Below, piece after piece: positions 7,048-15,295 of a stretch of DNA of 56,830 nt. Source of the stretch: DRKI01 sp011051875 (GTDB lineage: Bacteria; Desulfobacterota; Desulfobulbia; Desulfobulbales; Desulfobulbaceae); NCBI GenBank assembly GCA_026990385.1, contig JALXDL010000074.1, forward strand, positions 1 to 56,830, read 5' to 3'. The position numbers and the translations under genes were made by a program. Numbering within the stretch: position 1 is the first letter of the stretch; the number at the start of each line of letters is the position of its first letter. Below the pieces are notes generated by a model. That model saw nothing but the letters and a program-made list of their open reading frames with translations. It was not told the DNA's origin and ran no database searches.

Positions 7048-7093
7048 GCCGCCGGCAGCGGGCCCCGGCGACCGGGGTCCGCTGCCGGCGGTG
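7048..7093 (-). terminator. Strong GC-rich hairpin after the NrfD-like gene
   Basis: Two arms of about 20 bases (GCCGCCGGCAGCGG with CCGCTGCCGGCGG, plus CCCCGG/CCGGGG) fold around four bases, starting five bases past the stop codon at 7098. There is no T run, so it may be a rho-assisted end or a 3' stabiliser of the operon mRNA. Confidence 0.6.
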
Positions 7094-7097
7094 GTTG

Positions 7098-8351
7098 CTA
7101 TTTTTCTCCCTGCCATTCATAGAGTATGGGCAGCCGGTAGAGGATGAACCGGTAGGTTATGAAATAGAGGGCATAGATGGTGATGGTGATCCACACCTCC
7201 TTCCAGTGCGGGATCTCCTGGTACAGGTTCCAGTTGAAGGTGATCATCGCCGTGTTGATCCGATTCCAGATGATACCGAGCACCGAGATAACGGCCGCAA
7301 ATCGTACCAGCCCCACCCGGGCGTGCTTGACTCCGTAGGCAAACAGAAACATGGGCAGGACTACGCCGATGCCGAGTTCCAGCAGGTAGTACTGGCCCCA
7401 GCCGGTCAGCAGGTAGGCGTATTCGTTGTCATGGGCCACGGCGACGATCTTGATGACCAGGTAGGTGATCATGGCATAGGAACACCCCTTGGCCAGTCCC
7501 AGGGTCAGCCTGTCCACCGATCCCAGGAATGTGTCATCGCAGCGCCAGCGCATGAAGTACTTGCAGATGGAGGATGAGACGATGAGCATTGACAGGCCGG
7601 CAAAGATGGAGGAACAGAAAAAGTGGATCCACTGGAAGGCGTCGGAATACCAGAGCGGATGCACCTTGCCGGGCGCATAGGTGAACAGGGCGCCCAGGGC
7701 TCCCTGATGCAGGGTGGAGAGAATGATGCCGGCAATGGTCAGGCCCAGGATGATGGAGCGGATGAACCGCTTGCCCTTGAGCCAGCCGTACCATTCGCAG
7801 AAGGCGGGAACCAGCTCCGCGATCTGCACCGACAGGTAGGTGGCGACATGCCAGGCCACCAGGAAGAGCACCGCGGCCGGGCCCAGGGAGACGAACATGG
7901 GATAGGGCAGCCGCCACGGCATGCCCAGGTCCACCTCCAGGTAGATGACGGCAAAGAAGTAGCCCAACAACCCGTTGAGCAGGGCGAGGCGCTCAATGGG
8001 GTGGAAGTCCTTGCGGCCAAAGATCTCCACCGTTGTTCCAAGCATGAAACCGGAGGCGGACAGCGGGACCATCCCGAACAGGCCGAACCCGAGGAAGAGG
8101 CCCCAGGGGTAGTCGTTGGAGGCATGGGTCACGGAGGCCAGGCCGAAGATATAGCGTTGGAGAATAATGGGGATCCCCACGGCGAAGATGCCGATGAGCA
8201 GCCAGTTGACAGGATTTCTGAAGAACTGGGCCCTGTATTCGGCCGGGCTCAGCCCCAGCCAGAGCTTTTCCTTGAGCGTCCACCTGGTCCCGTCCGGCTT
8301 CTCGTGCGATACGATGGGAATCGCAGGTACGTCGGATACGATATCTTTCAT
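7098..8351 (-). CDS. NrfD/HybB-type integral membrane quinone-interacting subunit
   Basis: The protein from ATG 8351 has 417 residues, about ten hydrophobic segments spread along its length, and conserved patches such as WGLFLGFGLFGM near the N-terminus and FAYGVKHARVG near the C-terminus. Its size, helix number and place right after a four-cluster ferredoxin subunit fit the NrfD/HybB/PsrC family, which exchanges electrons with quinones. GAGGG lies before the start, which is 4 bases after the ferredoxin stop codon. With the ferredoxin (8356-9288) and cytochrome (9331-9867) it makes a periplasm-facing membrane redox module. No catalytic molybdo- or hydrogenase subunit is nearby, so the partner or substrate is unknown. 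Confidence 0.85.
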   Translation of the reverse strand: MKDIVSDVPAIPIVSHEKPDGTRWTLKEKLWLGLSPAEYRAQFFRNPVNWLLIGIFAVGIPIILQRYIFGLASVTHASNDYPWGLFLGFGLFGMVPLSASGFMLGTTVEIFGRKDFHPIERLALLNGLLGYFFAVIYLEVDLGMPWRLPYPMFVSLGPAAVLFLVAWHVATYLSVQIAELVPAFCEWYGWLKGKRFIRSIILGLTIAGIILSTLHQGALGALFTYAPGKVHPLWYSDAFQWIHFFCSSIFAGLSMLIVSSSICKYFMRWRCDDTFLGSVDRLTLGLAKGCSYAMITYLVIKIVAVAHDNEYAYLLTGWGQYYLLELGIGVVLPMFLFAYGVKHARVGLVRFAAVISVLGIIWNRINTAMITFNWNLYQEIPHWKEVWITITIYALYFITYRFILYRLPILYEWQGEK

Positions 8352-8355
8352 GGCT

Positions 8356-9288
8356 CTATCCCTCCCCGTTCTCGTCGTTTCGCTGTTGCTGCATGGCGTC
8401 CTTCCTTGTGGCCAGCAGGTGGATCCCGGCAAACAAGGCCGGCCATATCGTCAGGACCATGGGGACAATCGCCAGGAAGTCCTTGACAAATTTCAGGATC
8501 GGTTCGCGGGGCAGGTGCATGTCCATGCCCAGCTTGTCAAAGGGGACGCTGGACAGGTACATCCACGACGTGCCGCCCACCTCGTGTTCTCCATAGACAT
8601 AGTCCACGTATTTTCCCGGGTTTTCGCGGATACGGTGATGGGCCAGGTCCAGGATTTCCTTGCGCTTGCCAAAGGTAAGGGCCTCCTGGGGGCAGGCCTC
8701 GACACATGCCGGCGGCTTGCCGTATTTCAGGCGGGTGTCGTAACAGAAGATGCATTTCATGATCCGGGCATGAAAGGCGCTGGAATACCTGAAAGCCGGA
8801 ATGTAGAAGGGACAGGCGACCATGCAGGTCCGGCAGCCCACGCAGACCTTGGGGTTGTAGATCACCGCTCCTTCCGGGGTCTTGGTGTAGGCATTGACAA
8901 AGCACGAGGTCAGGCACGCCGGCTCGTTGCAGTGATTGCACTGGATTTTTCTGAACAGGGGATGGTCGATTTCAGGCAGCTCGTACTTGTTGACCACCGT
9001 GTAGTGGGCCTCGTCGGTCCGCCGTTTCTGGCCGTGCTCCATATGTTCGAATACAGAGTAGTCGTCAAAGGGTTCCGCCGGCCTGGGCAGCTTTTGTTCC
9101 TTGTTGCACGCCGCCTCGCAGCTGCGGCAGCCGACGCACCTGGTCAGGTCGACGATGACCCCCATGGCGTCGGGATATCCCTGGAAATCATGGGCCGCTT
9201 TTGCCGGCCCATCTTTCATGACAGACGCCGCCACTGTTCCGGCGAGTCCGCCCTTGAAAAAACTCCTGCGGCTTATTTTTTCTTTCAT
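8356..9288 (-). CDS. Tat-exported HybA/NrfC-type protein with four [4Fe-4S] clusters and C-terminal anchor
   Basis: 310 residues begin with a twin-arginine signal SRRSFFKG followed by a hydrophobic stretch. Sixteen cysteines in four groups (CVGCRSCEAAC, CNHCNEPACLTSC, CVGCRTCMVAC, and CIFC with CVEAC) would bind four [4Fe-4S] clusters. Near the C-terminus there is a membrane helix (FLAIVPMVLTIWPALFAG), as in the hydrogenase-2 subunit HybA. It would pass electrons in the periplasm between the pentaheme cytochrome (9331-9867) and the NrfD-like membrane protein (7098-8351). The three genes are tightly spaced (42 and 4 bases) and surely co-transcribed. Confidence 0.9.
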   Translation of the reverse strand: MKEKISRRSFFKGGLAGTVAASVMKDGPAKAAHDFQGYPDAMGVIVDLTRCVGCRSCEAACNKEQKLPRPAEPFDDYSVFEHMEHGQKRRTDEAHYTVVNKYELPEIDHPLFRKIQCNHCNEPACLTSCFVNAYTKTPEGAVIYNPKVCVGCRTCMVACPFYIPAFRYSSAFHARIMKCIFCYDTRLKYGKPPACVEACPQEALTFGKRKEILDLAHHRIRENPGKYVDYVYGEHEVGGTSWMYLSSVPFDKLGMDMHLPREPILKFVKDFLAIVPMVLTIWPALFAGIHLLATRKDAMQQQRNDENGEG

Positions 9289-9330
9289 TTATCCACTCCC
9301 TGGAGATGAATTCATCTGCATGACCACGGC

Positions 9331-9867
9331 TCAATGATCGGCCGGTCTGTGGCGTCCGGCCGCCGGCGGGGCGAATGTGCCGGTATCAAACCGTTTTTCG
9401 CCGGCCTTGGTGATCTCGTGACAGTCCTGGCAGCCGGTGGGCCCGCCCACCTTGGCATGACAGCCCCGGCAGTTCAGGTGATAGGCACCCTTGAGGCCCG
9501 GCTTGTCGATGTGATAGAGTTCAGGATTTTCCAGGGTTTTCAGGTACTCCGCATAAAAACGCTTTGCAGGGTGGCAGTCGGTGCAGGCCACGGTCTCCGC
9601 CTCTTCGGTGCCCTCATGGCAACGTCCGCAGAACGGGCTGGCCGGTCCGGTTCCCGTGGTGTGGTGATGGCATTCAGCACACCGGACCATGTCGGTGTGC
9701 ATGAGGTGGTCAAAGGCCACCGGGCCGTAGAGTTCGCTCAGGGAGTCGATCTCGATACTTTCCGGAGCGTCGGAAATGTCCATGGTCCGGCCCGGCCCCG
9801 GCCAGGACAGCAGGGCGCCGACCGCCAGGGTCAGTGCCGCTTGCGCAAGGTGCTTTCGTGTCAGCAT
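9331..9867 (-). CDS. Periplasmic pentaheme class III-like c-type cytochrome
   Basis: The 178-residue precursor starts with a hydrophobic signal peptide and has five heme-binding CXXCH motifs: CAECH, CGRCH, CTDCH, CRGCH and CQDCH. The stretch FDHLMHTDMVRCAECHHH resembles cytochrome c3/c7 spacing, with extra histidines as distal heme ligands. Five hemes is between the tri-heme c7/DsrJ type and tetraheme c3, so it is not a textbook form. It heads the cytochrome/Fe-S/NrfD part of the operon, downstream of ftsH. It is probably the periplasmic electron-exchange partner for the Fe-S protein. Confidence 0.9.
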   Translation of the reverse strand: MLTRKHLAQAALTLAVGALLSWPGPGRTMDISDAPESIEIDSLSELYGPVAFDHLMHTDMVRCAECHHHTTGTGPASPFCGRCHEGTEEAETVACTDCHPAKRFYAEYLKTLENPELYHIDKPGLKGAYHLNCRGCHAKVGGPTGCQDCHEITKAGEKRFDTGTFAPPAAGRHRPADH

Positions 9868-9963
9868 ACGTTCCCCTCCTTTGTATGTAACGTAATGCGC
9901 TTGCAGTTATCGTCGTTTCGCCGGTGCGCAGGCGTCGTTGGGCGCCTGCCCGCCGACAGCGGG

Positions 9964-11787
9964 TCAAGCAATGGCACAGCGATGCTGTTTCTTCATATCC
10001 TCCTCCTTTTGCAGTTCCTTGAGATAACAGTGAAAAACAATGTCGAGTTCTTCCGCGTCAACGGTCTCGTTCACGAGCAGCACCTCGGCCAGCTGGTGCA
10101 GCAGCCTGTTGTGCTGTCTGAGCAGGTTCCGTGTTTCATCGTAGCAGTCGGCTATGATCCGTTTCACTTCCCTGTCGATGAGGATGGCGGTCCGTTCGCT
10201 GTGGGGACGGGCCCCGGCCTGGGTTCCAAGAAAACCGGCCTGCTCCTGCATGTAGGCCACCGGGCCGATGGTCTCGCTCATACCCCATTCACAGACCAGG
10301 CGGGTGGCGATTTCGGTGGCAGACAGGATATCATTGCTGGCCCCGGTGGTGAGGCGGTTGAAGATCAGCTCCTCGGCGATGCGGCCGCCCATGAGGATCT
10401 TGATCCGGTTGGTGATGTATTCCCTGGAGTAGGTCAGCCGGTCGTCGATGGGGAGCTGCTGGGTCAGGCCCATGGCCCTTCCCCGCGGGATGATGGTCAC
10501 CTTGTGCAGGGGGTCTGTTTCCGGCAGCAGCTTGGCCACAATGGCGTGTCCCGCCTCGTGATAGGCAGTGATGCGCCGGTTCTCTTCGCTCATGACCACG
10601 TTTTTTCGCTCCAGGCCCATGACGATCTTGTCCTTGGCATTGTCAAAATCCTCCATCTCCACGGCTTCCTTGTTCTGACGTGCCGCCATCAGCGCTGCCT
10701 CATTGATCAGGTTGGCGATGTCGGCGCCGCTGAATCCGGGAGTGGACCGGGCGATCTCGGAGAGATTGATGCTCTTGGCGGCCTTGATCTTCTTGATATG
10801 GACCTCCAGGATCTTGAGCCGTCCCTTGACGTCCGGAATGGGGATGGTGACCTGCCGGTCGAAACGGCCCGGCCTGAGCAGGGCCGGATCCAGAATATCG
10901 GGCCGGTTGGTGGCCGCGATCACGATGACGGTCTCCTCGGAGCCGAATCCGTCCATCTCCACCAGCAGGGCGTTGAGGGTCTGCTCCCGTTCGTCGCCAC
11001 CGCCACTGGAGGTGCCGCCGCTTCTTTTGCCGCCAATGGCGTCTATCTCGTCGATGAAGATGATGCAGGGTGCATTTTTCTTGGCCTCGGTGAAGAGTTC
11101 ACGCACCCTGGAGGCGCCGACACCGACGAACATCTCGACAAAGTCGGACCCGCCTATGGAGTAGAAAGGGACCGAGGCCTCGCCGGCAATGGCCTTGGCC
11201 AGCAGGGTCTTGCCCGTACCGGGCGGGCCCTGCAGCAGAACACCCTTGGGGATCCGGCCGCCGAGCCGGCTGAACCGGTCCGGGTTTTTCAGGAATTCCA
11301 CCACCTCCTGCAGCTCCTGCCGTGCCTCGGCAATGCCTGCCACGTCGTCGAACGTGACCTTGTTGCCGCTGTTGGGGATGAACTTCCTGCCCCGGTTTCC
11401 GGTGAAGCTCATTCCATCGGAACGTTTGCGGCTCAACAGGAACCAGCCTCCCATGATCAGGAGCACGGGGATGATGGCCGCCAGGCCGCCGGTTCCCTGG
11501 TAGGGCGGCGGTTCAGCCGTGATCTCCACCCCGTGCCGGAGCAGGACCGGCATCAGGGTGGAAACATCCGGCGTATAGGTGGTGAAATTGCGGCCCGCCG
11601 AATCTTCGCCGCTGATGGCCCCGCCCTGCAGGTGGACCTTGAGGATTCTGTCCTGCTTGAGTTCGGCGAGAAACTGGGTATAGGGTAGGGGGGGATAGGT
11701 GTTTTCCCGCAGCCAGATGTTGTAGACGATGATGCCGAGCCCGGTCAGCAGCAGGATCCAGAGACCGATCTGAACGTTGTTTTTCAT
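9964..11787 (-). CDS. ftsH: Membrane-anchored ATP-dependent zinc protease FtsH
   Basis: From ATG 11787 (AGGAGG just upstream) this is 607 residues. An N-terminal helix, a periplasmic domain (about 25-105) and a second helix precede the AAA+ module with Walker A GPPGTGKT, Walker B IIFIDEID and SRH arginines near TNRPDILDPALLRPGRFD. The protease zinc site HEAGH follows. FtsH degrades misfolded or unassembled membrane proteins. It is unusual in sitting between a zinc-ribbon gene (13 bases upstream) and a redox module, in a neighbourhood controlled by sigma-54, so it may be an additional, dedicated FtsH serving the small membrane proteins. That link is inference. The C-terminus lacks a long extra tail. 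Confidence 0.92.
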   Translation of the reverse strand: MKNNVQIGLWILLLTGLGIIVYNIWLRENTYPPLPYTQFLAELKQDRILKVHLQGGAISGEDSAGRNFTTYTPDVSTLMPVLLRHGVEITAEPPPYQGTGGLAAIIPVLLIMGGWFLLSRKRSDGMSFTGNRGRKFIPNSGNKVTFDDVAGIAEARQELQEVVEFLKNPDRFSRLGGRIPKGVLLQGPPGTGKTLLAKAIAGEASVPFYSIGGSDFVEMFVGVGASRVRELFTEAKKNAPCIIFIDEIDAIGGKRSGGTSSGGGDEREQTLNALLVEMDGFGSEETVIVIAATNRPDILDPALLRPGRFDRQVTIPIPDVKGRLKILEVHIKKIKAAKSINLSEIARSTPGFSGADIANLINEAALMAARQNKEAVEMEDFDNAKDKIVMGLERKNVVMSEENRRITAYHEAGHAIVAKLLPETDPLHKVTIIPRGRAMGLTQQLPIDDRLTYSREYITNRIKILMGGRIAEELIFNRLTTGASNDILSATEIATRLVCEWGMSETIGPVAYMQEQAGFLGTQAGARPHSERTAILIDREVKRIIADCYDETRNLLRQHNRLLHQLAEVLLVNETVDAEELDIVFHCYLKELQKEEDMKKQHRCAIA

Positions 11788-11800
11788 GTCTGCCTCCTGG

Positions 11801-12706
11801 TCACCGTTCGCCCACCAGCTCCTTGTACGGCTTGGGGCGGCCGGCCATGCAGCCCCGGAGCATGGCCGAGAAGACCGCCTGCCTGTCCGGCAGCAGGGAG
11901 GAGTTGTTTCGGAAACAGAACTCATCCACGTAGTGTTGCAGGTGCTTGAGTGCCACCCCGCCCCGATGGACCTTGTTGAGCCATATCTCGAAACTGGAGA
12001 TGATTTCCGTTATCCTGGCCGGGTTGTTGCCGCCTGAATCGGTCACCCGGATGGAACCAGAGGTGTCGGCCTCCACGTAGGCGGCGAGTGCCGGCGTGAC
12101 AATGGAGCTGCCCGCCTCCACCGCATCCCGGAGAAAGAAGGTGACCGTGTCTCCGGAAAGCCTGGGAACGACCCGCATGCGGATGCGGCCGGTGATGCCC
12201 GAGGGCAGAACTGTCTCGGCGGCGGCCAGGACCAGGGCCCGCTGGTCCCGCTCCCAGGCGGGAGTCACCGTGTCGCAGCCGCATTCCACCATGCCCCGGC
12301 ACGGCTCACGGTCCGCGGCCGCCATGACCATGCGCAGCTTCTGCATCCAGGTCCAGGCGGTCTGGTAGCTGGAGAGATGCAGCAATCGCTGCAGATCCTT
12401 GGCGCTGGCACCATTCTCGTTGCAACAGAGCCACCAGATGGCGCGCAGCCAGTTGCAGAGCGGTTTCTTGGTGCCGTGCATCACCGTGGCCGTGGTCAGT
12501 GAGGTATGGTTGCCGCAGTGGGGACAGATGATGGTTCGGCTGGGCGGTATTGACGCGCTCTGCCAACGGCAGCGTGGGCACGTGAATCCCTGCGGCCAGC
12601 GGACATGGAAGAGGTAACTGATACAGGTCTTCTCGTCGGCAAAGACCCTGTCGAATTCTTCCGTGTTCCGCGGAAATGGTATTGCTTGGCTGGATACTGT
12701 GTCCAC
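11801..12706 (-). CDS. IS1595-type zinc-ribbon protein with eroded transposase domain (probably domesticated)
   Basis: A GTG start at 12706, preceded by AGGTGA, gives 301 residues. Residues about 25-75 form the transposase zinc ribbon (CPRC then CPHC), followed by a helical segment as in IS1595/ISXO2 transposases. The C-terminal part keeps the family ending VDEFCFRNN, but the catalytic start VDET is replaced by VECGCD, and the second Asp region reads YVEADTSGSIRV. No terminal inverted repeats flank it and it lies 13 bases from ftsH in the same direction. I infer a host-adopted DNA-binding or regulatory protein rather than an active transposase. The reading frame is intact. Confidence 0.7.
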   Translation of the reverse strand: MDTVSSQAIPFPRNTEEFDRVFADEKTCISYLFHVRWPQGFTCPRCRWQSASIPPSRTIICPHCGNHTSLTTATVMHGTKKPLCNWLRAIWWLCCNENGASAKDLQRLLHLSSYQTAWTWMQKLRMVMAAADREPCRGMVECGCDTVTPAWERDQRALVLAAAETVLPSGITGRIRMRVVPRLSGDTVTFFLRDAVEAGSSIVTPALAAYVEADTSGSIRVTDSGGNNPARITEIISSFEIWLNKVHRGGVALKHLQHYVDEFCFRNNSSLLPDRQAVFSAMLRGCMAGRPKPYKELVGER

Positions 12707-12764
12707 GTGATCACCTGCAATGGAATTGAGGGTGGGGGGTGCCGCTGTTCAGGATGGCGTGCAA

Positions 12765-12780
12765 CGCTTGCAGCATGCCA
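12765..12780 (-). promoter_or_regulatory. Possible sigma-54 promoter for the zinc-ribbon/ftsH/redox operon
   Basis: The minus strand reads TGGCATGCTGCAAGCG: TGGCAT box and GC 10 bases after GG, but the -12 element is weaker (AAGC). It lies about 60-75 bases before the GTG at 12706. Two palindromic activator sites occur further upstream at 13173-13209. The rest of the 12707-13330 gap has paired DnaA-box-like sequences (12831-12854) and an AT-rich patch at about 12885-12960, but no gene. Confidence 0.4.
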
Positions 12781-12830
12781 CGGAACAGGCCGACAGGTCC
12801 CCGGCTCGACGTGTGTCCGGGGTCTTCTGA

Positions 12831-12854
12831 CTTATCCACTCTGCTGTGGATAAG
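12831..12854. other. Two inverted DnaA-box-like sequences
   Basis: CTTATCCAC-TCTGCT-GTGGATAAG is a 9-base perfect inverted repeat; the right half contains TGTGGATAA, a perfect DnaA box (TTATCCACA complement), and the left TTATCCACT is one base off. An AT-rich tract follows within 100 bases. It could be a small DnaA-binding locus or simply a hairpin; two boxes are too few to call an origin. Confidence 0.45.
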
Positions 12855-13172
12855 TGCACAGGTGATGCCAGGAAGAGGGATTCTTTTGATGTTATGGATC
12901 AGTTTATTTGATGGGATTTTCCATGATTCTGTTGTTCCGTTGTTATTTTTTTCATCCAGGTCCGGGATTATTCAGGATAGGACTGGATGGCGGGCAGTGG
13001 AACCAGGGGGAAACCGCGGGGCGGATTGAGGGAGAGGGCCGGTGGGCGCCAGAGGGACTTGTTCTGTAATAGATTGGAATCCCGGCTAATTTTTTTTTAT
13101 CCGGTCCGGGACAACGTGGAGGCCCGGGCTAGGTTGAGAGAGGAGGCGGGAAGGAGAACAGGATTCTCCCTG

Positions 13173-13209
13173 CGCAACACAGTTGTTGCGTGAACAACAC
13201 TTGTGTTGC
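13173..13209. promoter_or_regulatory. Two adjacent activator palindromes (UAS pair)
   Basis: CGCAACA-CAGT-TGTTGCG (13173-13190) is perfect, and ACAACA-CTTG-TGTTGC (13194-13209) has one mismatch. They share the N4 centre and lie 21 bases apart, about two helical turns, which favours cooperative binding. A further TGTTGC half-site follows at about 13217. They are about 400 bases upstream of the zinc-ribbon promoter and 120 bases past the end of the activator gene. Confidence 0.65.
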
Positions 13210-13330
13210 AGCGGAAGTGTTGCGCCAGGTAACCGTGCACCGGGGCGCTGTCACCTTGGCGGTACCTGCGGATTGTACGGTGTCCCTACGTTCCGGGCCG
13301 TGAACAAGGGGCAATGGGGGCGGCCGGGCC

Positions 13331-15154
13331 TCAGATGTCGAGTACGCTCAGGTCGATGTTCATTTCCTTGATTTTGCGATACAGGGTTGAGCGGTCGATG
13401 TTGAGGAGACGGGCGGCCTTGGCCTTGTTGCCACCGGTCTTGCGCAGGGCGTTGAGGATCCTTTCCTCCATGGGCAGGGGAGCCTGCAGGCCGGGGGACG
13501 CCGCCGGTGTGACATCGGGGACCGGCTGCGCCATGACCTGGTGCGTTGCCGCGGCCTGTTCCGTGGCCTGGTAGTTGACGATCTCGGGAGGCAGGTGGTT
13601 CGTGGAGATGGTGGGCCCTTCGCAGAGCACACAGGCCCGCTCCAGCACGTGTTCGAGTTCCCGTACATTGCCCGGCCAGGGATAGCGTTCCAGGACCAGC
13701 AGGGCCTGGTCCGAGATGCCGGTGATCTTTTTTCCCAGTTTTTCGGCGATGCGGCCGATGAAGTGATGGACCAGGAGCGGGATATCGCCTTCCCGCTCCC
13801 GCAGGGCGGGCAGGATCACGTCGATCACCCGCAGGCGGAAATAGAGGTCTTCCCGGAACTGGCCGGCCTCGACCTTTTTCTTGAGGTCCACGTTGGTGGC
13901 GGTGATGACCCGGACGTCGACCTGGATCGGCGTGTCCCTGCCCACGGGATAAAAGGTCTTCTCCTGGAGGAAGCGGAGCAGCCGCAGCTGCATCATAGTG
14001 GAGATGTCGCCGATCTCGTCCAGGAACAGGGTGCCGCCGTCGGCCTGCAGGATTCTGCCCATGCGGTCGCGGTCGGCGCCGGTGAAGGCGCCCTTGCGGT
14101 GTCCGAACAGCTCGCTCTCCAGCAGGTTTTCCGGTATGGCGGTGCAGTCCACCTTGACCAGCGGCCGGTTCCGGCGGTGACTCTCCTCGTGCAGGGCCTC
14201 TGCCGCCAGCTCCTTGCCTGTGCCCGATTCTCCCGTGATCAGCACCGTGGTGTCCACCTTGCCCACGTTCTCAATCATGGTGTAGACGGTCTGCATGGCG
14301 TCGCTCTGGCCGATGAAGCGATGGAAGCGGGAACGGCGTCCCGGCCGGCGGGGCCGGTCGCGGCTCATGTCCCGGATGACGATGACCACCCCCTTGAAAC
14401 CGCCATGGCCGTCATCCAGCGGTGACATACAGACCGAGAGCACCTTGGTGGCATTCTCGGCGGTCTTGCATTCGATCCGGTGCTCCGTGATCTCGCTGCC
14501 GGTCCTGAGTACCTTTTCAGGGTCGGTCCGCAGGGAGCAGAGGGCATCGGCCTGGCAGATGTTGCGCAGGTTGGCCCCTTCGGTGACCTCGGGATCAAGT
14601 TCCTGGAAGAGCTTGCGGCCGGCCTCGTTCATCTTGATCACATTGAGGTCACGGTCGACAATGATGATGCCGTCGGAGACGCTGCGGAAGATGGTCTCGA
14701 GAAAGGTTCGGTATTGCTGGTTTTCCTTCTCGGCCCGCAGTTTTTCCCGTTCCAGGTGGTACTGGCGCAGGGCCAGGCGGGCGGTCTTGAGGAGGGTGTC
14801 CTTGTCCACCGGTTTGGAGATATAGTCAAAGGCGCCCAGCCGCACCGCCTCGGAGGCGGTCTCCACGTTGGGATAGCCGGTGACCATCACCACCGGGCAG
14901 TCCACGCCCATCTCCCGGATGCGGCGCAGCAGGTCGATCCCGGAAGTGCCTTCGAGGACGATATCGCTGATGATCAGGTCAAAGTGATTTTCCGAAATGA
15001 CGGTCAGGGCCTCCTCGAAACTGGATGCGGTCATCACCGGGCCATAGCCCTGCCGCTGGAGAAAGAGCTGAAAGGTAAGGCGCAGGCTCTCCTCGTCGTC
15101 GATGATCAGGATGGCCCTGGATTCCCCGTCTGTTTTTCCGCTTGTCTCCTGCAT
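13331..15154 (-). CDS. Sigma-54-dependent response regulator (REC-PAS-AAA-Fis HTH)
   Basis: The 607-residue protein has a receiver domain (about 1-125; phospho-acceptor Asp64 in IISDIVLEG), a PAS domain (about 150-265), an AAA+ sigma-54 interaction domain with Walker A GESGTGKE, the GAFTGA loop and Walker B GGTLFLDEIGD, and a C-terminal Fis-type helix-turn-helix (NKAKAARLLNIDRSTLYRKI). It would bind upstream sites and activate -24/-12 promoters. The palindromes and sigma-54 promoters across 1-13.2 kb are its obvious candidate targets; this is inference from co-location. The PAS domain inside the regulator suggests a second, cytoplasmic signal besides phosphorylation. It follows the PAS-sensor gene by 141 bases on the same strand. 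Confidence 0.93.
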   Translation of the reverse strand: MQETSGKTDGESRAILIIDDEESLRLTFQLFLQRQGYGPVMTASSFEEALTVISENHFDLIISDIVLEGTSGIDLLRRIREMGVDCPVVMVTGYPNVETASEAVRLGAFDYISKPVDKDTLLKTARLALRQYHLEREKLRAEKENQQYRTFLETIFRSVSDGIIIVDRDLNVIKMNEAGRKLFQELDPEVTEGANLRNICQADALCSLRTDPEKVLRTGSEITEHRIECKTAENATKVLSVCMSPLDDGHGGFKGVVIVIRDMSRDRPRRPGRRSRFHRFIGQSDAMQTVYTMIENVGKVDTTVLITGESGTGKELAAEALHEESHRRNRPLVKVDCTAIPENLLESELFGHRKGAFTGADRDRMGRILQADGGTLFLDEIGDISTMMQLRLLRFLQEKTFYPVGRDTPIQVDVRVITATNVDLKKKVEAGQFREDLYFRLRVIDVILPALREREGDIPLLVHHFIGRIAEKLGKKITGISDQALLVLERYPWPGNVRELEHVLERACVLCEGPTISTNHLPPEIVNYQATEQAAATHQVMAQPVPDVTPAASPGLQAPLPMEERILNALRKTGGNKAKAARLLNIDRSTLYRKIKEMNIDLSVLDI

Positions 15155-15295
15155 GGATTCCTCTTGTCTGCGAGAACCTGGATTGAGCGATTTGCATTTT
15201 GCCCCAAGAGCCCAATTCAGGGAAAAGATACCCCCACGCCGCAGGCCCTGTCGGTGCCCCGGCGCTGCGGGGTGACCGACGACGCCGGGTGCGGC

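Noticed and set aside
7048..7093. A standard rho-independent terminator.
   Set aside because: The stem is strong but no T run follows on either strand; reported as a hairpin with uncertain role.
11801..12706. An ordinary active IS1595 insertion sequence.
   Set aside because: No inverted repeats or target duplication found at its ends, catalytic residues replaced, and tight operon spacing to ftsH.
12831..12960. A replication origin.
   Set aside because: Only two DnaA boxes, no dnaA or dnaN in the window, and the AT-rich patch is short. Kept only as a site worth checking.
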